A DNA stretch of 8,226 nt from Longimicrobium sp. (GCA_030446945.1 JAUJMI010000067.1:1-8226), one strand, 5' to 3'. Counted from the stretch's first letter, positions 1-6,666 are shown. Translations and numbers: made by a program. The notes: generated by a model from the letters alone, not told the origin.

Positions 1-638
1 TCGGGCACAGCGAGGGCGGCATCATCGCGCCGATCGTGGCGACGCGCTCGCCCGGGGTGGCGTACGTGGTGATGCTCGCCGGCACGGGCATTCCCGGCGA
101 CTCGCTCCTGCGGCTGCAGGGCGCCGCGGTCCTGCGCTCGTCGGGGGCGCCCGAGGAGCTGATCCGACGCCAGGCCGAGGTGCAGGGCCGCATCTTCGCC
201 GCCGTCCGCGAGGGCGGCGACAGCGCGGCCGTGGTCCGCCGGGTGCGCGCCTCGCTGACGCCTGAGGAGCGCGCCGCCGGTGCCTCGTCGCCAGACTCGA
301 TCCCGGGGCAGATACGGCCACTCCTCTCCCCCTGGTTCCGCTACTTCATCGCGTACGATCCGCGCCCGGCCCTGCGGCGACTTACCGTGCCCACGCTTGC
401 GCTGAACGGGTCGCTGGACGTGCAGGTGCCGGCGAAGGAGAACCTCGCCGCCATCGGCACGGCGCTGCGCGCGGCCGGGAACCGGGACTATCGGGTGATG
501 GAGCTTCCGGGGCTCAACCACCTCTTCCAGACCGCCCGCACCGGCTCGCCCGGGGAGTACGGGAGCATCGAAGAGACGATGTCGCCCGTCGCGCTGGAGG
601 CGGTGGCGAGCTGGATCGTGCAGCGGTTCGGGAAGTAG
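1..638 (+). CDS. alpha/beta hydrolase, C-terminal part (5' truncated by window edge)
   Basis: The reading frame is open from base 3 to the TAG at 636-638, giving about 211 residues; the N-terminal half lies outside the window. The first visible residues, GHSEGG (bases 3-20), form the nucleophile elbow G-x-S-x-G, with the catalytic Ser codon at 9-11. The rest of a catalytic triad follows in the expected order: Asp in LNGSLDVQVP (codon 417-419) and His in LPGLNHLFQ (codon 519-521). The region between the elbow and the Asp (GTGIPGDSLLRLQG and a helical stretch) looks like a lid insertion. This is typical of COG1073-like serine hydrolases or esterases, which cleave ester or amide bonds through a covalent acyl-enzyme. 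The substrate cannot be told from the sequence, and cell location is unknown because a signal peptide would lie upstream. A GTG at 36 is only an internal valine codon, since the GHSEGG elbow sits before it. The gene ends at a strong hairpin and faces the - strand response regulator. Confidence 0.88.
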   Translation, partial: GHSEGGIIAPIVATRSPGVAYVVMLAGTGIPGDSLLRLQGAAVLRSSGAPEELIRRQAEVQGRIFAAVREGGDSAAVVRRVRASLTPEERAAGASSPDSIPGQIRPLLSPWFRYFIAYDPRPALRRLTVPTLALNGSLDVQVPAKENLAAIGTALRAAGNRDYRVMELPGLNHLFQTARTGSPGEYGSIEETMSPVALEAVASWIVQRFGK

Positions 639-651
639 ACGCACCGGCGCG

Positions 652-706
652 GACGCAAAGAGGCACGGAGAGCTTGCTCGCTCTCCGTGCCTCTTCTGTC
701 TGCGTC
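652..706. terminator. bidirectional hairpin terminator between convergent genes
   Basis: A perfect 16-bp inverted repeat (658-673 with 680-695; arm AAGAGGCACGGAGAGC) closes on a 6-nt loop, TTGCTC. After a 5-nt bulge (696-700) the pairing resumes for 6 bp more (652-657 with 701-706, GACGCA/TGCGTC). It lies between the + strand hydrolase stop (638) and the - strand response regulator stop (720), so it can serve both genes. There is no long T-run; on the + strand the right arm ends CTCTT and is followed by CTGTCTG. Termination is therefore inferred from position and stem strength. The AAGAGGCACGGAGAG arm also looks like a dispersed intergenic repeat, which would need a genome search to confirm. 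Confidence 0.7.
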
Positions 707-719
707 TGGTCCGCGGCGG

Positions 720-1103
720 CTACCCGGGTTCTTCGACGCCCAGCAGGCGGCGCACTTCGGTCACTACGCGGCGCGGCTCCACGGGCTTGGTGAGGAAGAG
801 GCTGAAGCCGATCTGCTCCGCGCGGGCGCGGTCCGATTCCAGAGCGTGCGCGGTGACGGCGATCACCGGGATGGGCGCGGTGTCGGGATCGGCCTTGAGG
901 GTGCGCGTCGTCTCCCAGCCGTCCATCACGGGGATCGAGATGTCCATCAGGATCAGGTCCGGGCGGTCGTCGCGGACGCACCGGAGCGCCTCCTGCCCGT
1001 CCGTCGCCTCCACCACGTGGAAGCCAAAGTGCGCCAGCATCGTGCGGTAGACGACCCGGTTGTCATCGTTGTCTTCCACCAGCAGGATCGTGTGGCCGGA
1101 CAT
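720..1103 (-). CDS. single-domain response regulator (CheY-like receiver)
   Basis: The 127-residue product is one receiver domain with no output domain. The acidic pair E10-D11 (in LLVEDNDDN) would bind Mg2+. D54 in ILMDISIPVMDG is the phospho-acceptor, T84 (IAVTAH) the switch Thr, and K106 (LTKPV) the conserved Lys. The length matches stand-alone CheY/Spo0F-type or DivK-like regulators, which relay phosphate from a histidine kinase or signal by protein-protein contact. No kinase is in the window. The start chosen is the ATG at 1103-1101 (MSGHTILLVED), which fits the family N-terminus. An in-frame ATG at 1154-1152 would add 17 residues (MAPAACAAP...); it has an AGGA-like element upstream (minus strand AGGAAAACAGATT), but that stretch overlaps a better candidate promoter, so transcripts would probably start inside it. 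The neighbour upstream on the same strand is a heme oxygenase, 292 bp away, so the regulator is probably transcribed separately. Confidence 0.9.
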   Translation of the reverse strand: MSGHTILLVEDNDDNRVVYRTMLAHFGFHVVEATDGQEALRCVRDDRPDLILMDISIPVMDGWETTRTLKADPDTAPIPVIAVTAHALESDRARAEQIGFSLFLTKPVEPRRVVTEVRRLLGVEEPG

Positions 1104-1152
1104 TCGCGGGGGTCGTGAGATGCGGGAGGGCGCGGCACATGCAGCGGGAGCC

Positions 1153-1183
1153 ATAATCTGTTTTCCTGCGTTCGGCCTGTCAA
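1153..1183 (-). promoter_or_regulatory. candidate sigma70-type promoter of the response regulator
   Basis: On the minus strand a perfect -35 hexamer TTGACA (1183-1178) is followed by possible -10 elements: CAGATT after 17 nt (1160-1155, 3/6 matches) or GATTAT after 19 nt (1158-1153, 4/6 matches). The region is AT-richer than the surrounding sequence. Transcription would begin around 1145-1150, leaving a leader of roughly 40-50 nt before the ATG at 1103. That is why the shorter start is preferred for the regulator. The rest of the 1104-1395 gap shows no recognisable gene or RNA. The -10 is weak, so the call is tentative. Confidence 0.4.
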
Positions 1184-1395
1184 ACCGCTTTTGGCGCACG
1201 GCCGGGAGAGAGATGATGCGTGACGAAACCGATGCAAAAATCGAGCGGGACGGTGACTGGTTCGTTGCGTCGCCTGCGGTGATGCCAGGCGCGATCGGGC
1301 AGGGCGGAGCGAAGAGGAGGCGCTGCGGAGCCTGCGGCCGGCGGCGGATCTGGAGAACGGAAGGTCTGGCCCGGACTGAGGCGTGACGCGGGGTC

Positions 1396-2004
1396 TCAGC
1401 TCGATGCGGGCCCTGCGTTCTGCGCGCGGGCGAGCCAGCGCTCCAGGAGCGTGAACGTCTCGTCCGCCGCCTCCACGATGCGCGCGGTGCTCTCCGGATG
1501 CGCTTCGGCGTACGCACCGATGGCGGCGGAGAACGACTTCCACATCTCGCCCGTCTCGTCGCCGTAGCCGGCGAAGAAGGCGCCGCCCGCGTCCGGCCGG
1601 ATGCCGCGCGCGGCGAGCTGGCGGCTGATGATGCGCCCGCCGAGCGTCGCCCCCTCCAGCACGTACATGCATCCCAGCGCCGCAGCCACGCCCTCCACCT
1701 CCGGCACCGCGTCGGCCACCGTGACACGCGTGGGGTCCGCACCGAGGGTGCGCAGGTCGTGCTCCAGCCGCGGCAGCTTGCGGCGCTCCGCCGGGTCCAG
1801 CCCCAGGTCGCGCAGCTCCGCGACGGCGGCCACACGCGGCTCCAGCACCGCGTGGAAGCCCCAGAAGCCCGCAAGGATCGCTCGGTAGCGCGCCGCGTCC
1901 AGTGACGGGTCGAGGAGCGGAAGCGTTTCCTCGGCACGTTCGTGCGCCGCGCGCGTGCGATCACGCAGCAGGTCCAGGACGGCGGGGCGGGTGGTTCCTC
2001 CCAA
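1396..2004 (-). CDS. biliverdin-producing heme oxygenase (BphO/HmuO family)
   Basis: The 202-residue all-helical protein matches the heme oxygenase family, which opens heme with O2 and reductant to biliverdin, Fe2+ and CO in the cytoplasm. The N-terminal helix LLRDRTRAAHERAE carries H21, the expected proximal heme ligand. The segment YVLEGATLGGRII (114-126) is the distal-helix glycine-rich signature. The C-terminal GEMWKSF and ETFTLLERWL complete the family pattern, and length is normal. The start is awkward. The frame opens only after a TGA at 2031-2029 and contains no ATG before residue 113 (CMYV), so a TTG at 2004-2002 is chosen. A GGAGG sits just inside it (TTGGGAGGAACC) rather than upstream. 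The biliverdin could serve a bacteriophytochrome encoded elsewhere, or the enzyme could be for iron recovery. The metallophosphoesterase gene is 73 bp upstream on the same strand. Just after the stop lies a weak CTGAG/CTCAG hairpin (1376-1399). Confidence 0.87.
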   Translation of the reverse strand: MGGTTRPAVLDLLRDRTRAAHERAEETLPLLDPSLDAARYRAILAGFWGFHAVLEPRVAAVAELRDLGLDPAERRKLPRLEHDLRTLGADPTRVTVADAVPEVEGVAAALGCMYVLEGATLGGRIISRQLAARGIRPDAGGAFFAGYGDETGEMWKSFSAAIGAYAEAHPESTARIVEAADETFTLLERWLARAQNAGPASS

Positions 2005-2048
2005 TTGCTGACCGGGGTTCTCGTGGGGTCAGGCTTCTACCGATTGGC

Positions 2049-2068
2049 CTCACGCGTCTCCGCGCGAG
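2049..2068 (-). terminator. weak hairpin after the metallophosphoesterase gene
   Basis: An inverted repeat, CTCACGCG (2049-2056) with CGCGCGAG (2061-2068), has one mismatch and a 4-nt loop. It begins about 10 nt after the metallophosphoesterase stop on the minus strand. There is no T-tract behind it. It could be a weak terminator or attenuator between that gene and the heme oxygenase, or chance pairing in GC-rich DNA. Confidence 0.25.
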
Positions 2069-2077
2069 CCATGCCGT

Positions 2078-2944
2078 TCAGTGGCAGGTCGCGCTCCCTT
2101 CGTCCATCGGCGCGCCGCGGGTGGGGATGAAGCGCCAGCGGTAGCCGCTCTCCTCCAGCTCGAAGCGGATGATGCCGACGGCCGTGTTCTGGCGGAACTC
2201 GCTGTTGGGGGCCGCGTTGGCGATCGCGTACAGGCTGCGCCCACCGGTGCCTACCACGAACGACCGGATCCCCCGCGCCGGGTCCGCGCGCCCGTCCGGC
2301 GTCTGCGGGGCGAAGCGCTCGTAGATGTGGTCGTGGCCGGTGAGCACCACGTCCGCGCCCGCCTCGTAGAGGGCGTCCCAGAACGGCTGCATCGTCGCGT
2401 TTGCCCCGTGCGGGCCCGAGCTGAAGCGCGGCTTGTGCCAGTACGCCAGGGTGCAGCGCGCGGGGTGCGCGGCCAGGTCGGCCCGCAGCCACTGAATCTG
2501 CGGCGAGTCCGGCGTGCGCGGCACCTCGCTGTTGAGCACCACGATGTGCCAGGCGCCCAGCTCGTAGCTGTACCACCCTTCGCCGGGGTTCCCCGCCGCC
2601 GCGCCGAAGTAGGCGTAGTACGGCGCCGCGTTCGGCGTGGCGTACTCGTGGTTCCCCGGCGCGGGGCGGGTGCGCGCCTTGTGCCGCCCCCAGCTCGGAT
2701 CGTAGCAGCGGGCGTACTCCTCCGCCGTCCCACGCTCGTACACGTTGTCGCCCAGCGCGGCCACGGCGCCCGGCAGCGTGTCGAGGAGCGCGGCGGTGGC
2801 CTCGTCTCCCTGCCGCGGGCACTCCGCGATGTCGCCCGCGGCCAGCAGGACGGCTGCGCGCGGCGCCACCCCCGCCGGCTCGCGCGAGCAGGCGCCGAAC
2901 GCGGCGATCGCCAGGGCGGGGACCAGGAGGCGGGTCGTCTTCAT
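2078..2944 (-). CDS. metallophosphoesterase, predicted lipoprotein
   Basis: The 288-residue protein begins MKTTRLLVPALAIAAFGACS, a lipoprotein-type signal peptide with the likely lipidated Cys at 19 (box FGAC, slightly off consensus). It should sit outside the cytoplasm on a membrane. All five blocks of the calcineurin-like phosphoesterase fold are present: GDIAE (D38), GDNVY (D66, N67), GNHEY (N98, H99, E100), YWHKP (H170) and GHDHIYER (H204, H206). These bind two metal ions, so the enzyme should be active on phosphomonoesters or diesters. Spacing and the final GTGGRSLY segment resemble secreted acid-phosphatase-like members. The true substrate cannot be told. The ATG at 2944-2942 is chosen because it directly precedes the signal peptide and has GGAA upstream; an earlier in-frame ATG at 3013 would add 23 charged residues in front of it. 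It is divergent from moxR, with 162 bp between the starts. Confidence 0.92.
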   Translation of the reverse strand: MKTTRLLVPALAIAAFGACSREPAGVAPRAAVLLAAGDIAECPRQGDEATAALLDTLPGAVAALGDNVYERGTAEEYARCYDPSWGRHKARTRPAPGNHEYATPNAAPYYAYFGAAAGNPGEGWYSYELGAWHIVVLNSEVPRTPDSPQIQWLRADLAAHPARCTLAYWHKPRFSSGPHGANATMQPFWDALYEAGADVVLTGHDHIYERFAPQTPDGRADPARGIRSFVVGTGGRSLYAIANAAPNSEFRQNTAVGIIRFELEESGYRWRFIPTRGAPMDEGSATCH

Positions 2945-3106
2945 CAGCTGATTCCGTTTGCGCGGTTGGACGAGCGGAAATCGTTCCGCACAGCGCGTGC
3001 GCGCGGCGGGCACTTGCGCGCGGCGGGGGGTGCTGGGATCTTAGCAGGCCGGCAAACGGCTCCTCTTCCACTCGACGCGAGGTTGGCTCCCCTGGCTACG
3101 GCACAG
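2945..3106. promoter_or_regulatory. divergent promoter region between phosphoesterase and moxR
   Basis: This 162-bp spacer separates two divergently transcribed genes and so should hold both promoters. No convincing -35/-10 pair stands out; TTGCGC near 3014 with GATCTT about 17 nt later is the best weak + strand candidate. Two structured elements are visible. One is the palindrome at 2974-2989. The other is a 13-bp direct repeat, TGCGCGCGGCGGG, at 2998-3010 and 3015-3027, which may simply reflect GC-rich composition. Confidence 0.45.
2974..2989. promoter_or_regulatory. palindrome, candidate operator
   Basis: GCGGAAATCGTTCCGC is a perfect 6-bp inverted repeat around a 4-bp centre (GCGGAA-ATCG-TTCCGC). 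It lies 30 bp upstream of the phosphoesterase start and 118 bp upstream of the moxR start. Such dyads in divergent spacers are often repressor sites. No regulator is recognisable nearby, and one copy is weak evidence. Confidence 0.3.
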
Positions 3107-4087
3107 ATGGAGGTCGAAGCGCTCCTGGGCGACACCGCCCGGCTCCGGGCGCAGGTCCAGCGCCGAATCGTGGGGCAGGAGGCGGTGCTGGACGAGGTGC
3201 TCGTCTGTCTGCTGGCGGGGGGGCACGCGCTCCTGGTGGGCGTGCCCGGGCTGGCCAAGACGCTCCTGGTGCGCACCCTATCCGAGGCGCTGGAGCTGGA
3301 GTTCCGGCGCGTGCAGTTCACGCCGGACCTGATGCCCGGCGACATCACCGGCACCGAGGTGATCGAGGAGGATCGCACCACCGGCCGGCGGGCGGCGCGC
3401 TTCATCCGCGGCCCCGTCTTCACCCAGGTGCTCTTGGCGGACGAGATCAACCGCACCCCGCCCAAGACGCAGGCCGCGCTCCTGGAGGCGATGCAGGAGG
3501 GCCGCGTCACGGTCGGCGGCGAGGACATGATCCTCCCGCGCCCCTTCTTCGTCCTCGCCACGCAGAACCCGCTGGAGCAGGAGGGCACCTATCCGCTCCC
3601 CGAGGCGCAGCTCGACCGCTTCATGCTGGACATCCGCCTGGACTACCCGTCCGCCGAGGAGGAGGTTCAGATCCTCCGCGCCACCACCGGCGTCGCGGAC
3701 CCCGCGGTGGAGCCGGTGCTGGACGGGGAGCGGGTGCTGATGCTACAGCGGTGGACGCGCGAGGTGCCGGTGGCGGAGAACGTCTTCCACTACGCCGCCA
3801 CCCTGGTTCGCGCCACCCGTCCCGGCGAGGGCGACGCCGAGGTCAAGAAGTGGGTGCGCTGGGGCGCCGGACCGCGCGCCGGCCAGGCGTTGATCCTGGG
3901 CGCCAAGGCGCGCGCCCTCCTCGCCGGCCGCTTCCACGCCACCCCGGACGACGTTCGCCGCGTGGCGCTTCCGGTGCTGCGCCACCGCGTCCTGGTGAAC
4001 TTCCACGCCGAGGCAGAGGGCATCACCCCCGACTCGGTCGTCGCGCGCCTGCTGGAGACGGTGCCGGCGCCGAAGAGCGGGTTGTAG
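3107..4087 (+). CDS. MoxR-family AAA+ ATPase
   Basis: The 326-residue product is a full-length MoxR ATPase. After a short lead, IVGQEAVLDEVLVCLLAGGH opens the AAA+ core. Walker A is GVPGLAKT (45-52), Walker B LLADEINR (109-116) and sensor 1 ATQNP (151-155). The family block YPLPEAQLDRF (162-172) carries the arginine finger candidate R171, and GAGPRAGQAL (253-262) is the sensor-2 region with R257. Family members use ATP to remodel or activate partner vWA-domain proteins. The partner genes follow immediately here: DUF58 and a BatA-type protein. The ATG at 3107 is chosen because it puts 20 residues before IVGQ, the usual family length; no Shine-Dalgarno is visible, and a TTG at 3083 is the alternative. 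The open frame continues upstream to 2081, but that part is antisense to the phosphoesterase and not coding. The last base of the TAG stop is also the first base of an inserted repeat, so the C-terminal end may have been reshaped. Confidence 0.95.
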   Translation: MEVEALLGDTARLRAQVQRRIVGQEAVLDEVLVCLLAGGHALLVGVPGLAKTLLVRTLSEALELEFRRVQFTPDLMPGDITGTEVIEEDRTTGRRAARFIRGPVFTQVLLADEINRTPPKTQAALLEAMQEGRVTVGGEDMILPRPFFVLATQNPLEQEGTYPLPEAQLDRFMLDIRLDYPSAEEEVQILRATTGVADPAVEPVLDGERVLMLQRWTREVPVAENVFHYAATLVRATRPGEGDAEVKKWVRWGAGPRAGQALILGAKARALLAGRFHATPDDVRRVALPVLRHRVLVNFHAEAEGITPDSVVARLLETVPAPKSGL

Positions 4088-4326
4088 GGGCCCTCACCCG
4101 GCAGCTTACAGCTGCCACCCTCCCACAAACCGCCGTGGGAGAGGGGACCTGGGCCGGCGCATACCGCGGGTGGTGATGCGGGGGAGGGCACGGAGGGCCA
4201 CTCTGGGGGCGCCCCGTACGGCGGCAGCAGTGAACCCACGCCCCCTCTCCTGAAAACGGTGAGGGCGCAGCCCTCTCCCGTTATCGGGAGAGGGGGCAGC
4301 GAGGAACGAGCGGGGGTGAGGGCCCC
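4087..4326. repeat. MITE-like 240-bp intergenic repeat with 13-bp terminal inverted repeats
   Basis: The ends are a perfect inverted repeat: GGGGCCCTCACCC at 4087-4099 and GGGTGAGGGCCCC at 4314-4326. Inside lie several hairpins. GCAGCT-TAC-AGCTGC spans 4101-4115. CTCCCAC/GTGGGAG pairs 4120-4126 with 4135-4141. The palindrome GGGGCGCCCC is at 4206-4215. A perfect 10-bp stem CCCTCTCCCG with loop TTAT spans 4271-4294. There is no coding sequence, so it is non-autonomous. No clear target duplication is seen. It fills almost all of the moxR-DUF58 gap and begins with the G of the moxR stop codon. The 4271-4294 hairpin could partly terminate or stabilise the operon mRNA. Whether it is multicopy is inferred from its structure, not shown here. 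Confidence 0.65.
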
Positions 4327-4352
4327 CGCGCCACAGATCACGGCGGCACACC

Positions 4353-5258
4353 ATGCCCGCATCCGCGACCACCGGCTCCTTTCTCCCCCCGCGGCTCCTG
4401 GAGCGGCTGGGCGGGCTGGAGGTCGTGGCGAAGACGGTGGTGCGCGGGTTCCTGGCGGGGTCGCACCGGTCGCCGCGGCACGGGGCGGGAGAGGACTTCG
4501 CCAAACACCGCGACTACCAGCAGGGCGACGATATCCGCTACCTGGACTGGAAGCTCTTCGCCCGCACCGACCGGCTGCACGTGCGCGAGTTCGAGGAGCG
4601 CTCCAACCTCTCGGCGTACCTGGTGCTCGACGCCTCGCTCTCGATGGAGTTCGCGGACGGGGACGATCCCTCCAAGCTGCGCTACGCCTGCTACGTCGCC
4701 GCCGCACTCGCGCACCTGATGCTCGGCTCGGGCGACGCGGTGGGGCTGGCGGCGTTTGGCGCGCAGCCGCAGCTCCTCAGCCCGCCCCGCGCGCGGCGCG
4801 GGCAGCTCCACGACCTCCTTCTCCAGCTGGAGCGGCTGCGCCCCGCCGGCAGCGGGAGCGCGGCCGACGTGCTCGACCGCGTGGGCGGTGCCCTGCCGCG
4901 CGGCGGGCGCGTCGTGCTCGTTTCCGATCTCCTCGAGGATGATGATGGCGACGCGCTGGTCGCCTCCGCCGGGCGGCTGCGCGCGCGCGGAGACGAGGTG
5001 ATCGTGATGCGCGTCCTCACGCCGGTGGAGGCGGGGGAGCGCGGAGGGGGGCCGGGCCTCTTCTTCGACCCCGAGCGCCCGGCGCGCGAGATCGCCGCCG
5101 TTCCGGAGGCGGATGCGGGGTACGCGCGGCGCGTGGCCGAGTATTACGCCCGCATCGCGGACCGGCTGCGCGAGCGCGGCGTCGAGTACGTGGCGCTGAC
5201 CACCGAGCAGCCGGTGGAGTCCGCGCTGGCCGCGTGGGTCGCCGCGCGGCGAGGATAG
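4353..5258 (+). CDS. DUF58 family protein (vWA-like, MoxR partner)
   Basis: The 301-residue protein carries the DUF58 signature nearly intact: GSHRSPRHGAGEDFAKHRDY (36-55), then DDIRYLDWKLFARTD (59-73) and REFEERSN (78-85). A vWA-type core follows, with the MIDAS-like motif DASLS (D93, S95, S97), a later VSDLLED segment (190-196, D192) and a Rossmann-like C-terminal half. No signal peptide or membrane segment is seen, so it is probably cytoplasmic or membrane-peripheral. DUF58 genes almost always follow moxR, and the protein is taken to be a MoxR client or adaptor; the biochemical role is not established. The start ATG has only a weak GGCGG upstream. The stop is 4 bp before the next ATG, so the two genes are probably translationally coupled. 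It would normally lie close behind moxR, but a 240-bp repeat separates them. Confidence 0.93.
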   Translation: MPASATTGSFLPPRLLERLGGLEVVAKTVVRGFLAGSHRSPRHGAGEDFAKHRDYQQGDDIRYLDWKLFARTDRLHVREFEERSNLSAYLVLDASLSMEFADGDDPSKLRYACYVAAALAHLMLGSGDAVGLAAFGAQPQLLSPPRARRGQLHDLLLQLERLRPAGSGSAADVLDRVGGALPRGGRVVLVSDLLEDDDGDALVASAGRLRARGDEVIVMRVLTPVEAGERGGGPGLFFDPERPAREIAAVPEADAGYARRVAEYYARIADRLRERGVEYVALTTEQPVESALAAWVAARRG

Positions 5259-5262
5259 GCGG

Positions 5263-6666
5263 ATGCTGACGCTCGGCGCGCCGCTCTTCCTGCTGGCCGG
5301 TGCCCTCGCGGCGCTGATCCCCCTCGCGCTGCACCTGATCCGCAGGCGTCCGCCCACGCGCTCGCCGCTCCCCACCGCGCGCTTCCTGAGCGAGGACGCG
5401 CGCAGCTCCATCCGCGTGAGCCGCCCCACGGACCGCCTCCTGATGGCGCTCCGCATCCTCCTCCTCCTGCTCGCGGGCGCGGCGCTCGCGCGACCGTCGT
5501 GGGCCCCGGCGCCGCGTGGTACGCGCGAGGTCGTGCTCCTCGACCGCGGCGCCGCGATGCGCGACTCCGACGCGTGGCGACGAGGCGTCGAAGAGGCGCG
5601 CCGCACGCTCATCGCGCGGGATGGAAGCGCGCGCGGCGACCTGGTCGTGTTCGACACCTCCGCCGTCCACCTCCCGCAGCGCCGGCTCACCGGTGCGACC
5701 TTTGATTCGCTCGCAGCCGCCGGCCCGACCGCGAACCCGGCCAGCTACGCCGCTGCGCTGCGCGCCATCGACCCCGCCGTCCGCGGCCCGCGCGGCGCGG
5801 ACTCGGTGCGCGTCACGATGCTCTCCGCACTGCGCCGGGGTGGATGGCGGCCGGGGATGGCGGCGCTTCGGCAGGCGGCCTGGCCCGGCGCGATTCGGCT
5901 CCCGAATGTCGCCTCGTCCAGCCCGCTCGACGGCGCCCCCATCTCGCAGGCAGAGACACGTCAGAGCGCCGCGGTGATCGCGTCAGGCGGCGCGGGACGC
6001 TTCGTGGTCCCCGCGCTGGAGGCGACCGGGTGGACCGCGCGTGCTGTGGACCGGCTCCCCGCGGTCCCTTCCGATGCGCGGCTGATCGTCGCGATTCGGC
6101 CCGCCGGCGACCTGCGCGCGCTGGCCCAGGCAGGAGCAACGGTGGTGCTCGACCTGGGCGGTGCCGGTTCGTCCATGCCGAGGTGGCTCCCCGTCCAGGG
6201 CTCCGCCACGCGGCAGCGGAGCGATGCCGGCGACCTCTGGTTCGGCCCCGACCTGCAGCTCCCCGGCGCCACCGTTCGCGCGGACATCCGCCCGAAACGG
6301 GGCGCGACGGTCCTGGCCGCGTGGGATGACGGGCGCCCGGCGGTGGTCGCCGCGCGGCTGGGGAAGGGGTGCGTCGTATTCGCGGGGACACGCCTCGAGG
6401 ACGGCGCCCTCCCGCTCTCGCCCTCCTTCCCCCGCGCGCTGGAGCGGATGGCGCGCGCCTGCGACGGTGCACGCACCGCCGATGCGATGATGCCGCTGGA
6501 CGCCGGCGCGCGCGCCATCCTCGCGGGGCGCGGCGCCGCGGTGGTGAACGCGGCGGCAGACGGAGGCGCCGGAGCCGTGGCGTTCGGACGCTGGCTGATG
6601 GCCGGCGCGCTCCTGGTTGCGATCGCCGAGACGATCTTGGCGTACCGGCCCAGGGGTGCGGCATGA
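5263..6666 (+). CDS. BatA-type membrane protein with degenerate vWA domain
   Basis: The 467-residue protein begins with the BatA (aerotolerance regulator N-terminal) module: a first membrane segment at about 5-25, LHLIRRRPPTRSPLPTARFL (23-42), and a second membrane segment at about 59-77. A vWA-like region follows, but its MIDAS reads DRGAAM (D94, G96, A98) where active domains have DxSxS, so both serines are missing. Later strands LVVFDTSA (126-133) and DSVRVTMLSALRRGGW (180-195) keep the fold pattern. A second alpha/beta region at about 245-300 resembles the glutamine-amidotransferase-like part of longer relatives. LGKGCVVFAG (367-376) and LPLSPSFPRALERM (383-396) fit the family's C-terminal part, and a last membrane segment spans about 442-460. 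It should be anchored in the cytoplasmic membrane. The ATG lies 4 bp after the DUF58 stop, with AGGATAGGCGG upstream. Family members are longer, about 600-700 residues, when they carry all modules. Confidence 0.85.
   Translation: MLTLGAPLFLLAGALAALIPLALHLIRRRPPTRSPLPTARFLSEDARSSIRVSRPTDRLLMALRILLLLLAGAALARPSWAPAPRGTREVVLLDRGAAMRDSDAWRRGVEEARRTLIARDGSARGDLVVFDTSAVHLPQRRLTGATFDSLAAAGPTANPASYAAALRAIDPAVRGPRGADSVRVTMLSALRRGGWRPGMAALRQAAWPGAIRLPNVASSSPLDGAPISQAETRQSAAVIASGGAGRFVVPALEATGWTARAVDRLPAVPSDARLIVAIRPAGDLRALAQAGATVVLDLGGAGSSMPRWLPVQGSATRQRSDAGDLWFGPDLQLPGATVRADIRPKRGATVLAAWDDGRPAVVAARLGKGCVVFAGTRLEDGALPLSPSFPRALERMARACDGARTADAMMPLDAGARAILAGRGAAVVNAAADGGAGAVAFGRWLMAGALLVAIAETILAYRPRGAA

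Noticed and set aside
1376..1399. CTGAG/CTCAG hairpin at the end of the heme oxygenase gene as a terminator
   Set aside because: Only a short 5-bp outer stem plus a 3-bp inner one, overlapping the stop codon and with no T-run; too weak to annotate.
1104..1964. N-terminal extension of the response regulator through the heme oxygenase region
   Set aside because: The extension overlaps the heme oxygenase in another frame, is Arg-rich and domain-free, and a receiver domain of about 120 residues is complete from the ATG at 1103.
2998..3027. 13-bp direct repeat TGCGCGCGGCGGG as a regulator-binding iteron
   Set aside because: Only two copies of a simple GC-rich string; chance or slippage is as likely.
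2081..3106. Upstream extension of the moxR reading frame by 342 codons
   Set aside because: It runs antisense through the phosphoesterase, whose five metal-binding motifs prove it is the coding strand there; the MoxR family begins about 20 residues before IVGQ, matching the ATG at 3107.
4338..5690. 450-codon open frame on the minus strand over DUF58
   Set aside because: Antisense to the DUF58 gene, which carries clear family motifs; the shadow product is compositionally biased and crosses the gene boundary.
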